From Vibrio gazogenes (GTDB lineage Bacteria; Pseudomonadota; Gammaproteobacteria; Enterobacterales; Vibrionaceae): a DNA stretch of 64,000 nt. Position 1 is the stretch's first letter; each line of letters begins with the position of its first letter. Below, piece by piece: positions 9,536 to 18,104 of this stretch. The position numbers and the translations under genes are program-made. Below the pieces are notes generated by a model that was not told the DNA's origin, made no database searches, and saw only the letters and a list, made by a program, of their open reading frames with translations. The stretch covers positions 744,001 through 808,000 of the forward strand of contig NZ_CP092588.1 of assembly GCF_023920225.1 (NCBI RefSeq), given 5' to 3'.

Positions 9536-10056
9536 TGAGTTAAGGCCTCACAAATGAAAGTATCAGTATCAACGAGCGTGAATTATACGCATCCTTATCA
9601 TCTTCTATAGTTGCAATAATGCAATGTTGTATTTCATATTTATACTCAAGTCACTTTCCAAATCCTACTTCATAAGCAAATTGAAAAAATGCCAGACCCT
9701 GATGATAACCACAGTTGCAGGTGAAAAACAAATTTGTGAACCACATAAAAAAACGGTACAACAAATGATCATCATACTTGAAATACCAGTATATCGGGCC
9801 ATAATCAAAGTGTAAGGCAATTGAAATAATCTTAACCGGAGGAACAATTCAGTCTTACATACAATTTGGATCAAGGAATAGAACTCCTAAGACCATTCCC
9901 GCCATTAGCTGGTTCATACACAACCAGATCGCAAGCTCACGATATGAGTCGCGGGAAATAAGGCGCGCTTTTATAAGTGCGCCTTTTACATTTTATCCCC
10001 TCGTAGAATCTTTGTATACTGGCCTCCCGAACGTTCTTCAATTTGGAGTTGAAGTC
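9536..10056. other. Long intergenic region before the CobW-type gene
   Basis: About 520 bp between divergent genes. The left part (9536-9830) is A/T-rich and holds promoters only by inference. The right part (about 9838-9992) ends in a GC-rich hairpin with a T-rich tail, 65 bp before the downstream start, so a short leader or small RNA could end there. No recognisable protein. Confidence 0.5.
9960..9985 (+). terminator. Terminator-like hairpin upstream of CobW-type gene
   Basis: Inverted repeat AAGGCGCGC / GTGCGCCTT (one G-U pair) with loop TTTTATAA, followed by TTACATTTT. It sits between any upstream promoter and the start at 10057, so it may be an attenuator or the end of a short RNA. Confidence 0.6.
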
Positions 10057-11049
10057 ATGACTCAACGAATTCCTGCCAATGTCATCACCGGATTTCTGGG
10101 AACAGGCAAAACCACGGCAATTCTGAATCTACTTAAAAATAAGCCGGCCGATCAAAATTGGGCTGTTTTAGTCAATGAATTTGGTGAAATCGGCATCGAT
10201 GGTACCCTCTTGTCTCAACAAAACGCTTTGGTGAAAGAAGTTCCCGGTGGCTGTATGTGTTGTACTGCCGGTGTGCCGATGTCTGTTGGAATTACGGCAT
10301 TGCTGCGACAAAAACCAGATCGGCTGCTGATTGAACCCACAGGACTGGGACACCCCCGGGAAATCGTATCAACACTGACCTCAGCACAATATCAACCCTA
10401 CTTGGATATAAAAGCAACCATTGCGCTGGTCGACCCGCGAAATCTCAGCAATCGTAAATATACAACTCACCAAAACTTCAACGACCAATTGGCCTGTGCA
10501 GATGTCATCATCGGGAATAAAGTCGATCAATGTCATGCCAGTGATATCGACACATTCAACAACTGGCTCACCAACCAACAACCCGCCAAAATTTTTCATA
10601 AATTGACCCGGTTCGGTGATATTCCATTGGAAGTGTTAGATCTCCCGCGACGGGAAGATCCACAACCGGTATCCCCCCAATCCCATCATGAGCATCAGCA
10701 TGGGCACGCTGAGCCGATCTTTCAGTTAGCCCCTGGTGAATCGTACCTGAGAAAAGAAAATCAGGGTGATGGCTACTACAGCTGTGGCTGGGTGTTCGGG
10801 GCCGAAATCCATTTCCCTTTTGATGCGCTGTTTTCATTATTCAGTGAGCTGACAGCAGAGCGGATCAAAGCGGTGATCAATACAGACCGTGGCTGCTATG
10901 CATTCAATGTCAATCATCACGTTGTTTCCGTACATGAGATATCACTGGATGGATTCGAGTCAAAAATAGAAGTGATTGATTCCCAATTAATGCCTTGGGA
11001 TGAACTGGAGCAGATTCTGCTTGAACTCGGGTATCTGACTAAAAAATAA
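10057..11049 (+). CDS. CobW/COG0523-family GTPase, putative metal chaperone
   Basis: A 330-residue G3E-family P-loop GTPase. It shows Walker A GFLGTGKTT near the N terminus, the metal-binding CxCC motif (GGCMCCT), a switch segment EPTGLGHP, and the G4 element GNKVDQC. After the GTPase domain comes a His-rich linker (SHHEHQHGHAEP, about 208-219), then the CobW C-terminal domain. Known members hand zinc or other metals to client proteins. The start at 10057 follows GGAG and gives the standard N terminus (MTQRIPANVITGFLG). It is not in a cobalamin operon, so a YjiA/YeiR/ZigA-like zinc role is likelier than cobalt insertion. No Zur site was identified by eye. Confidence 0.85.
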   Translation: MTQRIPANVITGFLGTGKTTAILNLLKNKPADQNWAVLVNEFGEIGIDGTLLSQQNALVKEVPGGCMCCTAGVPMSVGITALLRQKPDRLLIEPTGLGHPREIVSTLTSAQYQPYLDIKATIALVDPRNLSNRKYTTHQNFNDQLACADVIIGNKVDQCHASDIDTFNNWLTNQQPAKIFHKLTRFGDIPLEVLDLPRREDPQPVSPQSHHEHQHGHAEPIFQLAPGESYLRKENQGDGYYSCGWVFGAEIHFPFDALFSLFSELTAERIKAVINTDRGCYAFNVNHHVVSVHEISLDGFESKIEVIDSQLMPWDELEQILLELGYLTKK

Positions 11050-11115
11050 CCAAACGCATGGTGTATCAACCTCCGTTTGTCGTCCATTAACTCGGATAAC
11101 AATGTGGACGAAACA

Positions 11116-11142
11116 ATAATGACAGCGTGATGCTGTCATTAT
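11116..11142. terminator. Hairpin between convergent CobW-type gene and ylqF
   Basis: A perfect 11-bp stem ATAATGACAGC / GCTGTCATTAT with a 5-base loop. The T tract is weak on both sides, so termination is likely but not certain. Confidence 0.55.
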
Positions 11143-11178
11143 GTTGAATGAATTGATGATGGATAAATCGCAGATGGA

Positions 11179-12123
11179 TTAACGTTTGTTCCGTAAATAA
11201 CGTTTACGCCGTTCCTCTTTATGCTTTGCTTTCTCCGCGGCTTTTCGGGTCGCTTCCAGTTCAGCATCAATCAGTTCCTGATGGATCATTTCCGGCCGTT
11301 CCAGCGTGATTGCCCCGATTGTGCCAGCTCGTAGTTCATGCAACAGAATCTCTGACGCTTTGTGCAAATCAATCCGGCCACCAGCCCGTAAAGCACCGCG
11401 TTTACGACCAATGGCTTCCATCCATTCGATATCCGATTGGGGATCGTCATCAATCTGATAACGCGCTTTCAATAAATCCGGATAAGCCTGAGCCAGATAT
11501 TCAACGGTGTAAAACGCCACTTCATCATATTCCATCGCGGTATCTTTCACCGCGCCGGTTGCAGCAAGGCGGAAACCGGAATGGGGGTTTTCAACCTTGG
11601 GCCAGAGAATTCCCGGTGTATCGGATAAAACAATCCCATTTTGCAGATTGATCCGTTGCTGACGGCGTGTAACGGCTGGCTGATTGCCGGTCTGCGCAAT
11701 CGTCCGGCCGGCCAAAGCATTAATAATCGTTGATTTACCAACATTGGGGATACCCATAATCATCGTACGAATATTCTTGCCGATTTCTTCCCGATGAGGT
11801 GCCAGTTTACGACACAGTTCCATGATCTGATTGACCTCCTGAGCATTCTGGGTCGTAATCGCCAACGCTTTTACGCCTTGCTCTTGCTCAAGATGCTCAA
11901 TCCAGCTTGCCGTTGTGACGGGATCGGCCAAATCGCGTTTATTCAACACTTTCACACAAGGCTTGTCACCACGCAGTTCGGTAATCATGGGATTTTCGCT
12001 ACTAAATGGAATACGGGCATCCAGCACTTCAATAATGACATCAATCTGGGGAATGACTTCTTCGATTTCCTTACGTGCTTTATGCATGTGTCCCGGAAAC
12101 CATTGGATTGTATTATTAACCAT
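11179..12123 (-). CDS. ylqF: Ribosome biogenesis GTPase YlqF (RbgA family)
   Basis: A 314-residue circularly permuted GTPase acting in late 50S subunit assembly. The permuted order is visible: G4 (NKRDLAD, about residue 60) precedes G1 (GIPNVGKST, about 127) and G3 (DTPGILWP). The N terminus NNTIQWFPGHMHKARKEI is typical of the family. The C-terminal part is helical and ends in a Lys/Arg-rich tail (KAKHKEERRKRYLRNKR) suited to rRNA contact. Monocistronic and convergent with the CobW-type gene. Confidence 0.93.
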   Translation of the reverse strand: MVNNTIQWFPGHMHKARKEIEEVIPQIDVIIEVLDARIPFSSENPMITELRGDKPCVKVLNKRDLADPVTTASWIEHLEQEQGVKALAITTQNAQEVNQIMELCRKLAPHREEIGKNIRTMIMGIPNVGKSTIINALAGRTIAQTGNQPAVTRRQQRINLQNGIVLSDTPGILWPKVENPHSGFRLAATGAVKDTAMEYDEVAFYTVEYLAQAYPDLLKARYQIDDDPQSDIEWMEAIGRKRGALRAGGRIDLHKASEILLHELRAGTIGAITLERPEMIHQELIDAELEATRKAAEKAKHKEERRKRYLRNKR

Positions 12124-12352
12124 TTGAAACGAACCTTTTCACCGATATCCGTTTGTTCTGTTTTCCCTGAATCAATGCACTTTTATGGCTTTCAGAGCAT
12201 GGCAAACGGATGGGTTTGATAAAATGATGGCATTCTAACATGCTCTGTGTGAAATGGGAGATTGTTCTTTGATCATGCCACAATGGACGACTATCAGACA
12301 GGAAATTGCAGCCAACAGTTCTCAAGTTACCGTAATTGAGTATAACGCAGAT

Positions 12353-12384
12353 AAAAAAGTGCCGCCTAAAGGTAGGGACGGCAC
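12353..12384 (-). terminator. Terminator of the pha operon
   Basis: Read leftward, the stem GTGCCG-CC / GG-CGGCAC with a short loop is followed by CTTTTTTATC. It lies about 30 bp after the phaC stop. Confidence 0.8.
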
Positions 12385-12411
12385 AAGAGGTATAGCTATC
12401 GTTGAGATAGA

Positions 12412-14238
12412 CTATTTTTTTGCAGATTGGAGATTTTCTGCCACATTTACAGACGAATCATGCGCTGCCGGAGAAACAGGCAAAACCTGACGAACATACT
12501 CTCCCGGAGCATCATCGAGGACCGGATAGTTATCACTGCCGATAGCAAATGGTTCAATTTTTTCCTTCGCACAGAAACCACACAGCCATTCATTCCAATG
12601 AGTCCACCATGAGCCTGCTTGACGTTGCGCATTTGCCAACCATTCATCGGCATTTTCTTCCTGCGCATCATTCAACCAGAAACCATATTTCTTTTTATCA
12701 GGATGATTGATAATACCGGCAATGTGACCCGATTCACCCAACACAAACGTTTTATTACCACCGGTTCTCATCGCACCGTCATAGGTTCCTTGCCATAACG
12801 CAATATGATCCTCTTTGGTTGAGATGAAATAGCTCGGAATCTTAATTTTATCCAGATCAATCCAAACACCACCGACTTTCACGCCTTTATTCTGAATCAG
12901 TTTGTTCTCCAGATAGAGTTCTCTGAGCAAGAAATTATGGCTCGCCGCTGTCACGTTAGTGCTGTCACTATTCCAGTACAACAGGTCAAAATCGACCGGA
13001 TTAGACCCTTTCAGATAGTTATCGACATAGTAGTTCCAATAAAGATTATTCTCCCGCAGTAAGCTGAATGTCACACTGAGTGAACGACCATCCATATAAC
13101 CACGAGATAAGTTTTGCATCTCAATCGCACTAATCACCGGATCATTGATATAAGCGCCAACTTCACCCGGCTGTGAGAAATCCAGCAAGGTCGTAAAGAA
13201 AGACGCAGATTTAATCCGTTTTTTCATCCGTTTCGCAGCATAATAAGCAATTGTAGTTGCCAGTAAAGTACCGCCAATACAATAACCGGCTGCATTAATC
13301 TGCTCCTGCCCGGTAATATCTTCCACGACAGAAACGGCTTTCACAACCCCATCAATAACATAATTTTCATACCCCAACTCGGCTTGTTCTTTGCCCGGAT
13401 TTCGCCAAGACATCATAAAGACACTATGGCCTTGTTCCAGCAGCCAACGCACCATTGAGTTCTTTTCACGGAGGTCGAGAATGTAGTATTTGTTAATAAA
13501 TGGCGGCACAATCAGCAACGGTGTGCTGTAAACTTGTTCAGTCAGCGGTGTGTACTGAATCAGCTCAAACAACTCGTTTCTGAAGACAATTTTGCCCGGT
13601 GTTGTTGCAACATTCTGACCGACTCGGAAGGCATTGTTATTGGTCATTCGAATTTTCAAAATATCGGCACTGGAGGCAACATCCTCTTTCAGTGCCTCCA
13701 TACCATCAACCAAATTCTTTCCGTTAGATTCCAGTGTCAACTTCAGTAATTCCGGGTTTGTCGCGATAAAGTTGCTAGGCGACATTGCATTAATCGTCTG
13801 GCGTGAGAAGAAACGTAAACGCTCTTTCACTTTGTCATCCAAACCCTCAATGGCATCAATGGTGTCAAGATATGTTTTGCCAAATAATAAATAGGATTGC
13901 ATGATAAAGTTAGACATGGCGTCATCTTTCCATGACTCATCCGCAAAGCGCTTATCACCATGCTCAGCTTCAATCAGCAAATCTTTATTGCCGGCAAGGG
14001 CTACATTTTGCCAAATTTCTAACTGTTTTTGCCACCACGCCATCTGAAGATCGAGCAAAGCCGCTGGTTGGTGGGCAGCCCTTTCAAAAAGTTTTGCAGT
14101 ATCCTCAAAATTCACTTCCTGCATCGCTTTATTCAAGGGCGAACGAAAGACTTCCTGTTGCGTTTCAAAATCAGTCCACCATTTATGATTGGTTTCCTGA
14201 ATTTTCATCAGGTAGTCCGAGAAGAAGTGTTGAATCAT
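12412..14238 (-). CDS. phaC: Class I poly(3-hydroxyalkanoate) synthase PhaC
   Basis: A 608-residue polymerase that joins (R)-3-hydroxybutyryl-CoA into polyhydroxybutyrate on granule surfaces. The lipase-like box GYCIGGT places the catalytic Cys at residue 320. The catalytic Asp is in STKEDHIALWQG and the His in GESGHIAGIINHP. An N-terminal PhaC_N domain precedes the alpha/beta-hydrolase core. The single-subunit length is class I. It is the last gene of phaB-phaA-phaP-phaC, separated from phaP by a terminator hairpin, so its level should be below that of phasin. GGGAG and GTAGG lie before the ATG. Confidence 0.96.
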   Translation of the reverse strand: MIQHFFSDYLMKIQETNHKWWTDFETQQEVFRSPLNKAMQEVNFEDTAKLFERAAHQPAALLDLQMAWWQKQLEIWQNVALAGNKDLLIEAEHGDKRFADESWKDDAMSNFIMQSYLLFGKTYLDTIDAIEGLDDKVKERLRFFSRQTINAMSPSNFIATNPELLKLTLESNGKNLVDGMEALKEDVASSADILKIRMTNNNAFRVGQNVATTPGKIVFRNELFELIQYTPLTEQVYSTPLLIVPPFINKYYILDLREKNSMVRWLLEQGHSVFMMSWRNPGKEQAELGYENYVIDGVVKAVSVVEDITGQEQINAAGYCIGGTLLATTIAYYAAKRMKKRIKSASFFTTLLDFSQPGEVGAYINDPVISAIEMQNLSRGYMDGRSLSVTFSLLRENNLYWNYYVDNYLKGSNPVDFDLLYWNSDSTNVTAASHNFLLRELYLENKLIQNKGVKVGGVWIDLDKIKIPSYFISTKEDHIALWQGTYDGAMRTGGNKTFVLGESGHIAGIINHPDKKKYGFWLNDAQEENADEWLANAQRQAGSWWTHWNEWLCGFCAKEKIEPFAIGSDNYPVLDDAPGEYVRQVLPVSPAAHDSSVNVAENLQSAKK

Positions 14239-14257
14239 AACCTACTCCCTAGTTCAG

Positions 14258-14283
14258 AAAAAAGGCCGCCCGCAAAGGCGGCC
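14258..14283 (-). terminator. Internal terminator between phaP and phaC
   Basis: Leftward-reading GGCCGCC TTTGCG GGCGGCC followed by TTTTTTC is a classic rho-independent terminator. It sits inside the operon, 20 bp before the phaC start. Confidence 0.85.
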
Positions 14284-14296
14284 AAAAGACACGGAG

Positions 14297-14644
14297 TTAC
14301 GCAGGAGTGACTGTTGAAATGTTTTCTGAAGTTAATTTCTCAACATCATCTTTAAACTCTTTGGCAATCGCCTGAAGTTTATTACTGTCATCAACCATTT
14401 GTTGCGACAGTTTAGAAAGCGCACCCATTTGCTGAGTGTTAAAAGCAGTTAAAGAAGCAACATCTTTCACATCACTCGCAGCTTTCATCTGAGCAAGACC
14501 AATATCACTGTAAGTTTTCATTGAATTCAACTGAAGCTGAGTCAATACCTCAACGTTTTTAGTCAGTAATTTGTTGAATTTAAAATAAGGTTCTAATGTT
14601 TTTTCTGTTTGATCAGTAAATGACTTAAAGAAATCCGTATACAT
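14297..14644 (-). CDS. phaP: Phasin PhaP, granule-associated protein
   Basis: A 115-residue amphipathic helical protein that coats PHB granules and limits their size. The N terminus MYTDFFKSFTDQTEKTLEP and the repeating hydrophobic/Gln pattern are typical of Vibrio phasins. I placed the start at the ATG at 14644, nine bases after GGAG; an in-frame TTG at 14659 overlaps that Shine-Dalgarno and is unlikely. No enzyme motif. Located between phaA and phaC, and followed directly by a strong terminator, which should make it the most abundant product with phaB and phaA. Confidence 0.9.
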   Translation of the reverse strand: MYTDFFKSFTDQTEKTLEPYFKFNKLLTKNVEVLTQLQLNSMKTYSDIGLAQMKAASDVKDVASLTAFNTQQMGALSKLSQQMVDDSNKLQAIAKEFKDDVEKLTSENISTVTPA

Positions 14645-14684
14645 ATGTTTTATCTCCAATTGTGGGTCAAATCTTCATTTTTAT

Positions 14685-15893
14685 TTAGCCAACGGCTTTC
14701 ACTATGACAGCAGTTCCCATTCCTCCGCCAATACATAATGATGCCACCCCATACTGGTCACCTCTCCGCTTCAATTCGTGGATAAGCGTCACCAATATAC
14801 GGTTTCCAGATGCACCAAGTGGATGACCAAGTGCGATCGCTCCACCGTTTACATTCGCTTTTTGAAGAATTACTTCTTCAGAAACTGCATGTTCTTTTGA
14901 TAAACCTTTGACAACGCCCAATGCCTGAGCCGCAAATGCTTCATTCAATTCCAGCAGATCCATTTCATCTAATGTTTTTCCTGCCCGTTTCAGTGCTTTC
15001 GCAACCGCAGGGACCGGACCGAGTCCCATCACTTTCGGGTCAACACCCGCTTGTGCATAGCTGACGACCTCAACCAGCGGTGTTAAGCCAAATTTCTTGA
15101 CAGCGCTTTCAGAAGCAACGATCACGGCACTGGCACCATCATTTAAACCGGATGCATTCCCGGCGGTCACCGTACCTTCTTTCATAAAAGCGGGCCGTAG
15201 ACGCGCTAAAAGTTCGATTGATGAGTCTGCTTTAGGATGCTCATCGGTATCGAACATGACGCTATCCCGCTTAATTTTCACTTCAATAGGTACGATCTCA
15301 TCAACAAACTTTCCAGCTTTAATGGCGGCAACGGCTTTTTGTTGACTACTCAGTGCAAACTGGTCTTGTACTTCCCGGGAAATATCATATTCTTCGGCAA
15401 TATTTTCTGCGGTACACCCCATATGATATTGATTGAATATATCAGTCAATCCATCACGAATTAATAAATCAACCAGGGTCATATCACCCATTTTATGACC
15501 GTCACGGATACTGCCCGATAAGGCATAAGGAATTTGAGACATCACCTCAACACCTGCGGCAACCACGACTTGAGCATCACCACTACGAATGTGGCTGACA
15601 CCGTCCATCACCGATTTCATCCCACTCCCACAAACCATATTGATGTTATAAGCGGGAGTGGTTTCAGGAATACCGGCGAACAATGATGCCTGACGACCAA
15701 TGCTCATGCCCTGCCCGGCACCAATGACATTCCCGACAATCACTTCATCAACAGCTTCGGGCGCGAGTGATGCGGCACTGAGTGCACCTTGAATGACCGC
15801 AGCGCCCAGATGTCCGGCATCCACATTTTTCAGGCTGCCACCAAACGAGCCGACAGGCGTGCGCTTTGCCGCAACAATAAATACTTTTTCCAT
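14685..15893 (-). CDS. phaA: Acetyl-CoA C-acetyltransferase (beta-ketothiolase) PhaA
   Basis: A 402-residue thiolase condensing two acetyl-CoA to acetoacetyl-CoA, the first step of PHB synthesis. The nucleophilic Cys is at residue 88 (NMVCGSGMKS). The C-terminal catalytic segments are NGGAIALGHPLGASG (His) and CIGGGMGTA (Cys). The biosynthetic thiolase length and its place after phaB support phaA rather than fadA. GGGAG precedes the ATG. The 14-bp gap from phaB suggests one transcript. Confidence 0.95.
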   Translation of the reverse strand: MEKVFIVAAKRTPVGSFGGSLKNVDAGHLGAAVIQGALSAASLAPEAVDEVIVGNVIGAGQGMSIGRQASLFAGIPETTPAYNINMVCGSGMKSVMDGVSHIRSGDAQVVVAAGVEVMSQIPYALSGSIRDGHKMGDMTLVDLLIRDGLTDIFNQYHMGCTAENIAEEYDISREVQDQFALSSQQKAVAAIKAGKFVDEIVPIEVKIKRDSVMFDTDEHPKADSSIELLARLRPAFMKEGTVTAGNASGLNDGASAVIVASESAVKKFGLTPLVEVVSYAQAGVDPKVMGLGPVPAVAKALKRAGKTLDEMDLLELNEAFAAQALGVVKGLSKEHAVSEEVILQKANVNGGAIALGHPLGASGNRILVTLIHELKRRGDQYGVASLCIGGGMGTAVIVKAVG

Positions 15894-15907
15894 GATTTTG
15901 CTCCCGA

Positions 15908-16648
15908 TTAGCTCATGTATAATCCGCCGTTGACAGACAATGTGGCACCTGTGATATAGGCAGCACCATCACTCAATAAGAAGCTGACTGTCTGGGCGAT
16001 TTCTTCGGGTTTGGCAAGACGTTTCATCGGTACTTGTCCGACGATAGATTCGAGGACTTCTGGCTTCATTTCTGCCACCATCGGCGTAGCTGTATATCCG
16101 GGGGCGATGACATTGACTGTCACACCAGAACGAGCGCCTTCGGCGGCTAAAGCTTTGCTAAAACCAATCATGCCGGCTTTTGCGGCAGAATAGTTTGTTT
16201 GACCAAATTGGCCTTTCAGACCATTGACTGACGAAATATTAATCACGCGACCATAGCCTTTATCGCACATCGCACCAAATAGAGGTTGAGTCACATTAAA
16301 CACACTATTTAAATTTGTATCGATGACATCCTTCCAATGTTGCTCGGTCATTTTTTTAAATACGCCGTCTCGTGTAATACCAGCATTGTTAATGACGACA
16401 TCGACACTTCCTTCCTCCTTAAGGAGCAATGCTAAACGTTCTGCACACTGCGCAGTATCGGTTACATCTAACTCAAGCAGACGAACCTGATCTTCAGTAA
16501 ATCCTTTTTCATTAAACCAATCGATAGCACATTGATATGCCCCAGTATAATATGTTGCAACAACACGGAACCCTTCCGCGACGAGCTGACTAGAAATAGC
16601 AGAACCAATACCGCCCTTTGAGCCGGTAATCAAAGCGATTCTTTTCAT
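15908..16648 (-). CDS. phaB: Acetoacetyl-CoA reductase PhaB
   Basis: A 246-residue short-chain dehydrogenase that reduces acetoacetyl-CoA to (R)-3-hydroxybutyryl-CoA with NADPH. Rossmann glycines appear in TGSKGGIGSAI, then NNAGITRDGVF, the catalytic Ser in INISSVNG, and YSAAKAG (Tyr/Lys). The ending GGLYMS is typical of PhaB/FabG-like reductases. It is the first gene of the leftward pha operon and has GGAG ahead of the ATG. FabG is the alternative, but the operon context decides. Confidence 0.94.
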   Translation of the reverse strand: MKRIALITGSKGGIGSAISSQLVAEGFRVVATYYTGAYQCAIDWFNEKGFTEDQVRLLELDVTDTAQCAERLALLLKEEGSVDVVINNAGITRDGVFKKMTEQHWKDVIDTNLNSVFNVTQPLFGAMCDKGYGRVINISSVNGLKGQFGQTNYSAAKAGMIGFSKALAAEGARSGVTVNVIAPGYTATPMVAEMKPEVLESIVGQVPMKRLAKPEEIAQTVSFLLSDGAAYITGATLSVNGGLYMS

Positions 16649-17120
16649 TCAAGACTCCATCCTAAAATAATCAATTCAATATTTTTTCTAATGAAAGGTG
16701 TCAATGAGGAATGGACACCAACCGACGAATGTTAAAATAATGTAAAAACTTCAAAGCCTTTGAAATCAAATAAAATTATTTCCTTCACTATTTAAATTAA
16801 TATAAGGATTCGACTTTTCAAATAAATGTAAGAATAAATTTTCCAACAATGATGAATGTCACAAAAAACTTAAATTTTATTGTATTAATTTAACAATAAA
16901 GTATAAGTCATTGTTTTTTATAAATATTAAATGAAGTTATTTTTAGGGGATTTACGAGGATGTACAGCACAATCAATGGGTTAAGCATGGAATAAAATAA
17001 ATAACCAATGAAATAAAATCATCACAAATAGAAATTAATTTGTGATTTTTTATTCTGTATGGAATTATTCATATCGATATAAATAAAATATAACTCAATA
17101 TTTATTTAATATTTCATTTA
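16649..17120. other. A/T-rich region upstream of phaB
   Basis: About 470 bp, very A/T-rich, holding the pha promoter region (not resolved) and a terminator hairpin near its right end. An 11-codon frame with a good Shine-Dalgarno (GAGG at 16956, ATG at 16960) is too short to claim as a gene. No other recognisable gene. Confidence 0.6.
17021..17051. terminator. Terminator downstream of the SH3-like gene
   Basis: Perfect 9-bp stem ATCACAAAT / ATTTGTGAT with T-rich tails on both strands. Seventy bases beyond the stop of the leftward gene at 17121, it most simply ends that transcript. Confidence 0.65.
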
Positions 17121-17786
17121 CTAATAAAATATTTCCCCACTATCTGCGTCGAAATAAATTTTATCGATTGATTTCAAACCACCACAATAAATAAAATAGA
17201 CATGTCGTTCTTGGTAACGAACAGAACGAACCCAACCTTTTAATTCGTCAAAATCCTCCGGTGAACACATTTTTTCATGAATTAACTGCTCGGTGATCTG
17301 TATAAATTTTTCTTTATAAATCGATAAATCGTCTGATTTGTTAATATAACTCATCAGAATTTCTTCTTTTTCTTCCTTAGAAATGACAGGAGCCTGCTCA
17401 CTTAACTGATCCATCGCCACCCATTCTGCGATTTCCGGACCGCCTTGCTGATAGACAAAATATCTGGAAATCCGTCCCCAACCTTGCTTTTGCTCCAACA
17501 CAGTGATCGGATCCCCTTTGTACAGATATCGTACAGGGAATGATTCTGGATCGGGGGCATTTCTGATCGCCAATTTATGCTCATTCACGTAAAAATGCGT
17601 ATTGACTTTTACTTCAGCCATTTCATTAGGTTGCTCTGTCGAAGCGTTCGCCAATACTGGTTTTTTCTTCTTTGCCGGGCTTTGCGCGGCTACATCTTGT
17701 TCCGGCTTCATATAAAACAGATAGTACCCAGCACCAGCACCACCGATGCCCAGCAATAAGATCAAAATCATCAATACTTTTTTCAT
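17121..17786 (-). CDS. Membrane-anchored SH3-like domain protein
   Basis: A 221-residue protein with an N-terminal membrane anchor (LMILILLLGIGGAGAGYYLFY) and a positive start, so most of it should face the periplasm. A Lys/Ala/Pro-rich linker follows, then a bacterial SH3-like domain (about 65-125; KLAIRNAPDPESFPVRYLYKGDPITVLEQKQGWGRI), and a C-terminal region with two Cys (CSPEDF, YCGGLKS). SH3-like domains often bind cell wall. I do not recognise a named family for the whole protein. It stands alone between the pha and glgC units. Confidence 0.8.
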   Translation of the reverse strand: MKKVLMILILLLGIGGAGAGYYLFYMKPEQDVAAQSPAKKKKPVLANASTEQPNEMAEVKVNTHFYVNEHKLAIRNAPDPESFPVRYLYKGDPITVLEQKQGWGRISRYFVYQQGGPEIAEWVAMDQLSEQAPVISKEEKEEILMSYINKSDDLSIYKEKFIQITEQLIHEKMCSPEDFDELKGWVRSVRYQERHVYFIYCGGLKSIDKIYFDADSGEIFY

Positions 17787-18104
17787 ATAATCAGAGCCTC
17801 TTTGTATCTACATTGTTATCGGCAACGGCATGATTCACTTAACACTAACCTGCATCAAATCATCCGCATCGATTGTAGCGTATAAAAACGGGGGTAAAAA
17901 CTACATGCCTTTATGTTGTGAGTTGCACCAAAACGAGTCGCACCAAAATCGCCCATTCAGGATAGTTCTATGCACCAATATATATCATCAGTAAGCAGCA
18001 ATGCCTCTGAATCACTGCGCATAGAAGCACTTACTTGTTGGCTTGAAACTTGTACTGCTCACTACATTTGAAGTGAATTGCACATATATAGGGAGATAAT
18101 AAAG
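17787..18104. other. Intergenic region upstream of glgC
   Basis: About 320 bp between divergent genes holding both promoters by inference. An imperfect repeat GTTGCACCAAAACGAGTC / GTCGCACCAAAATCGCCC lies near 17930-17955. No gene seen. Confidence 0.5.

Noticed and set aside
9624..9874. Overlapping frames on both strands between clcA and the CobW-type gene
   Set aside because: A/T-rich chance frames without ribosome-binding sites or recognisable product.
12254..12490. 78-codon rightward frame at the phaC 3' end
   Set aside because: Runs across the pha terminator and into phaC antisense; shadow frame.
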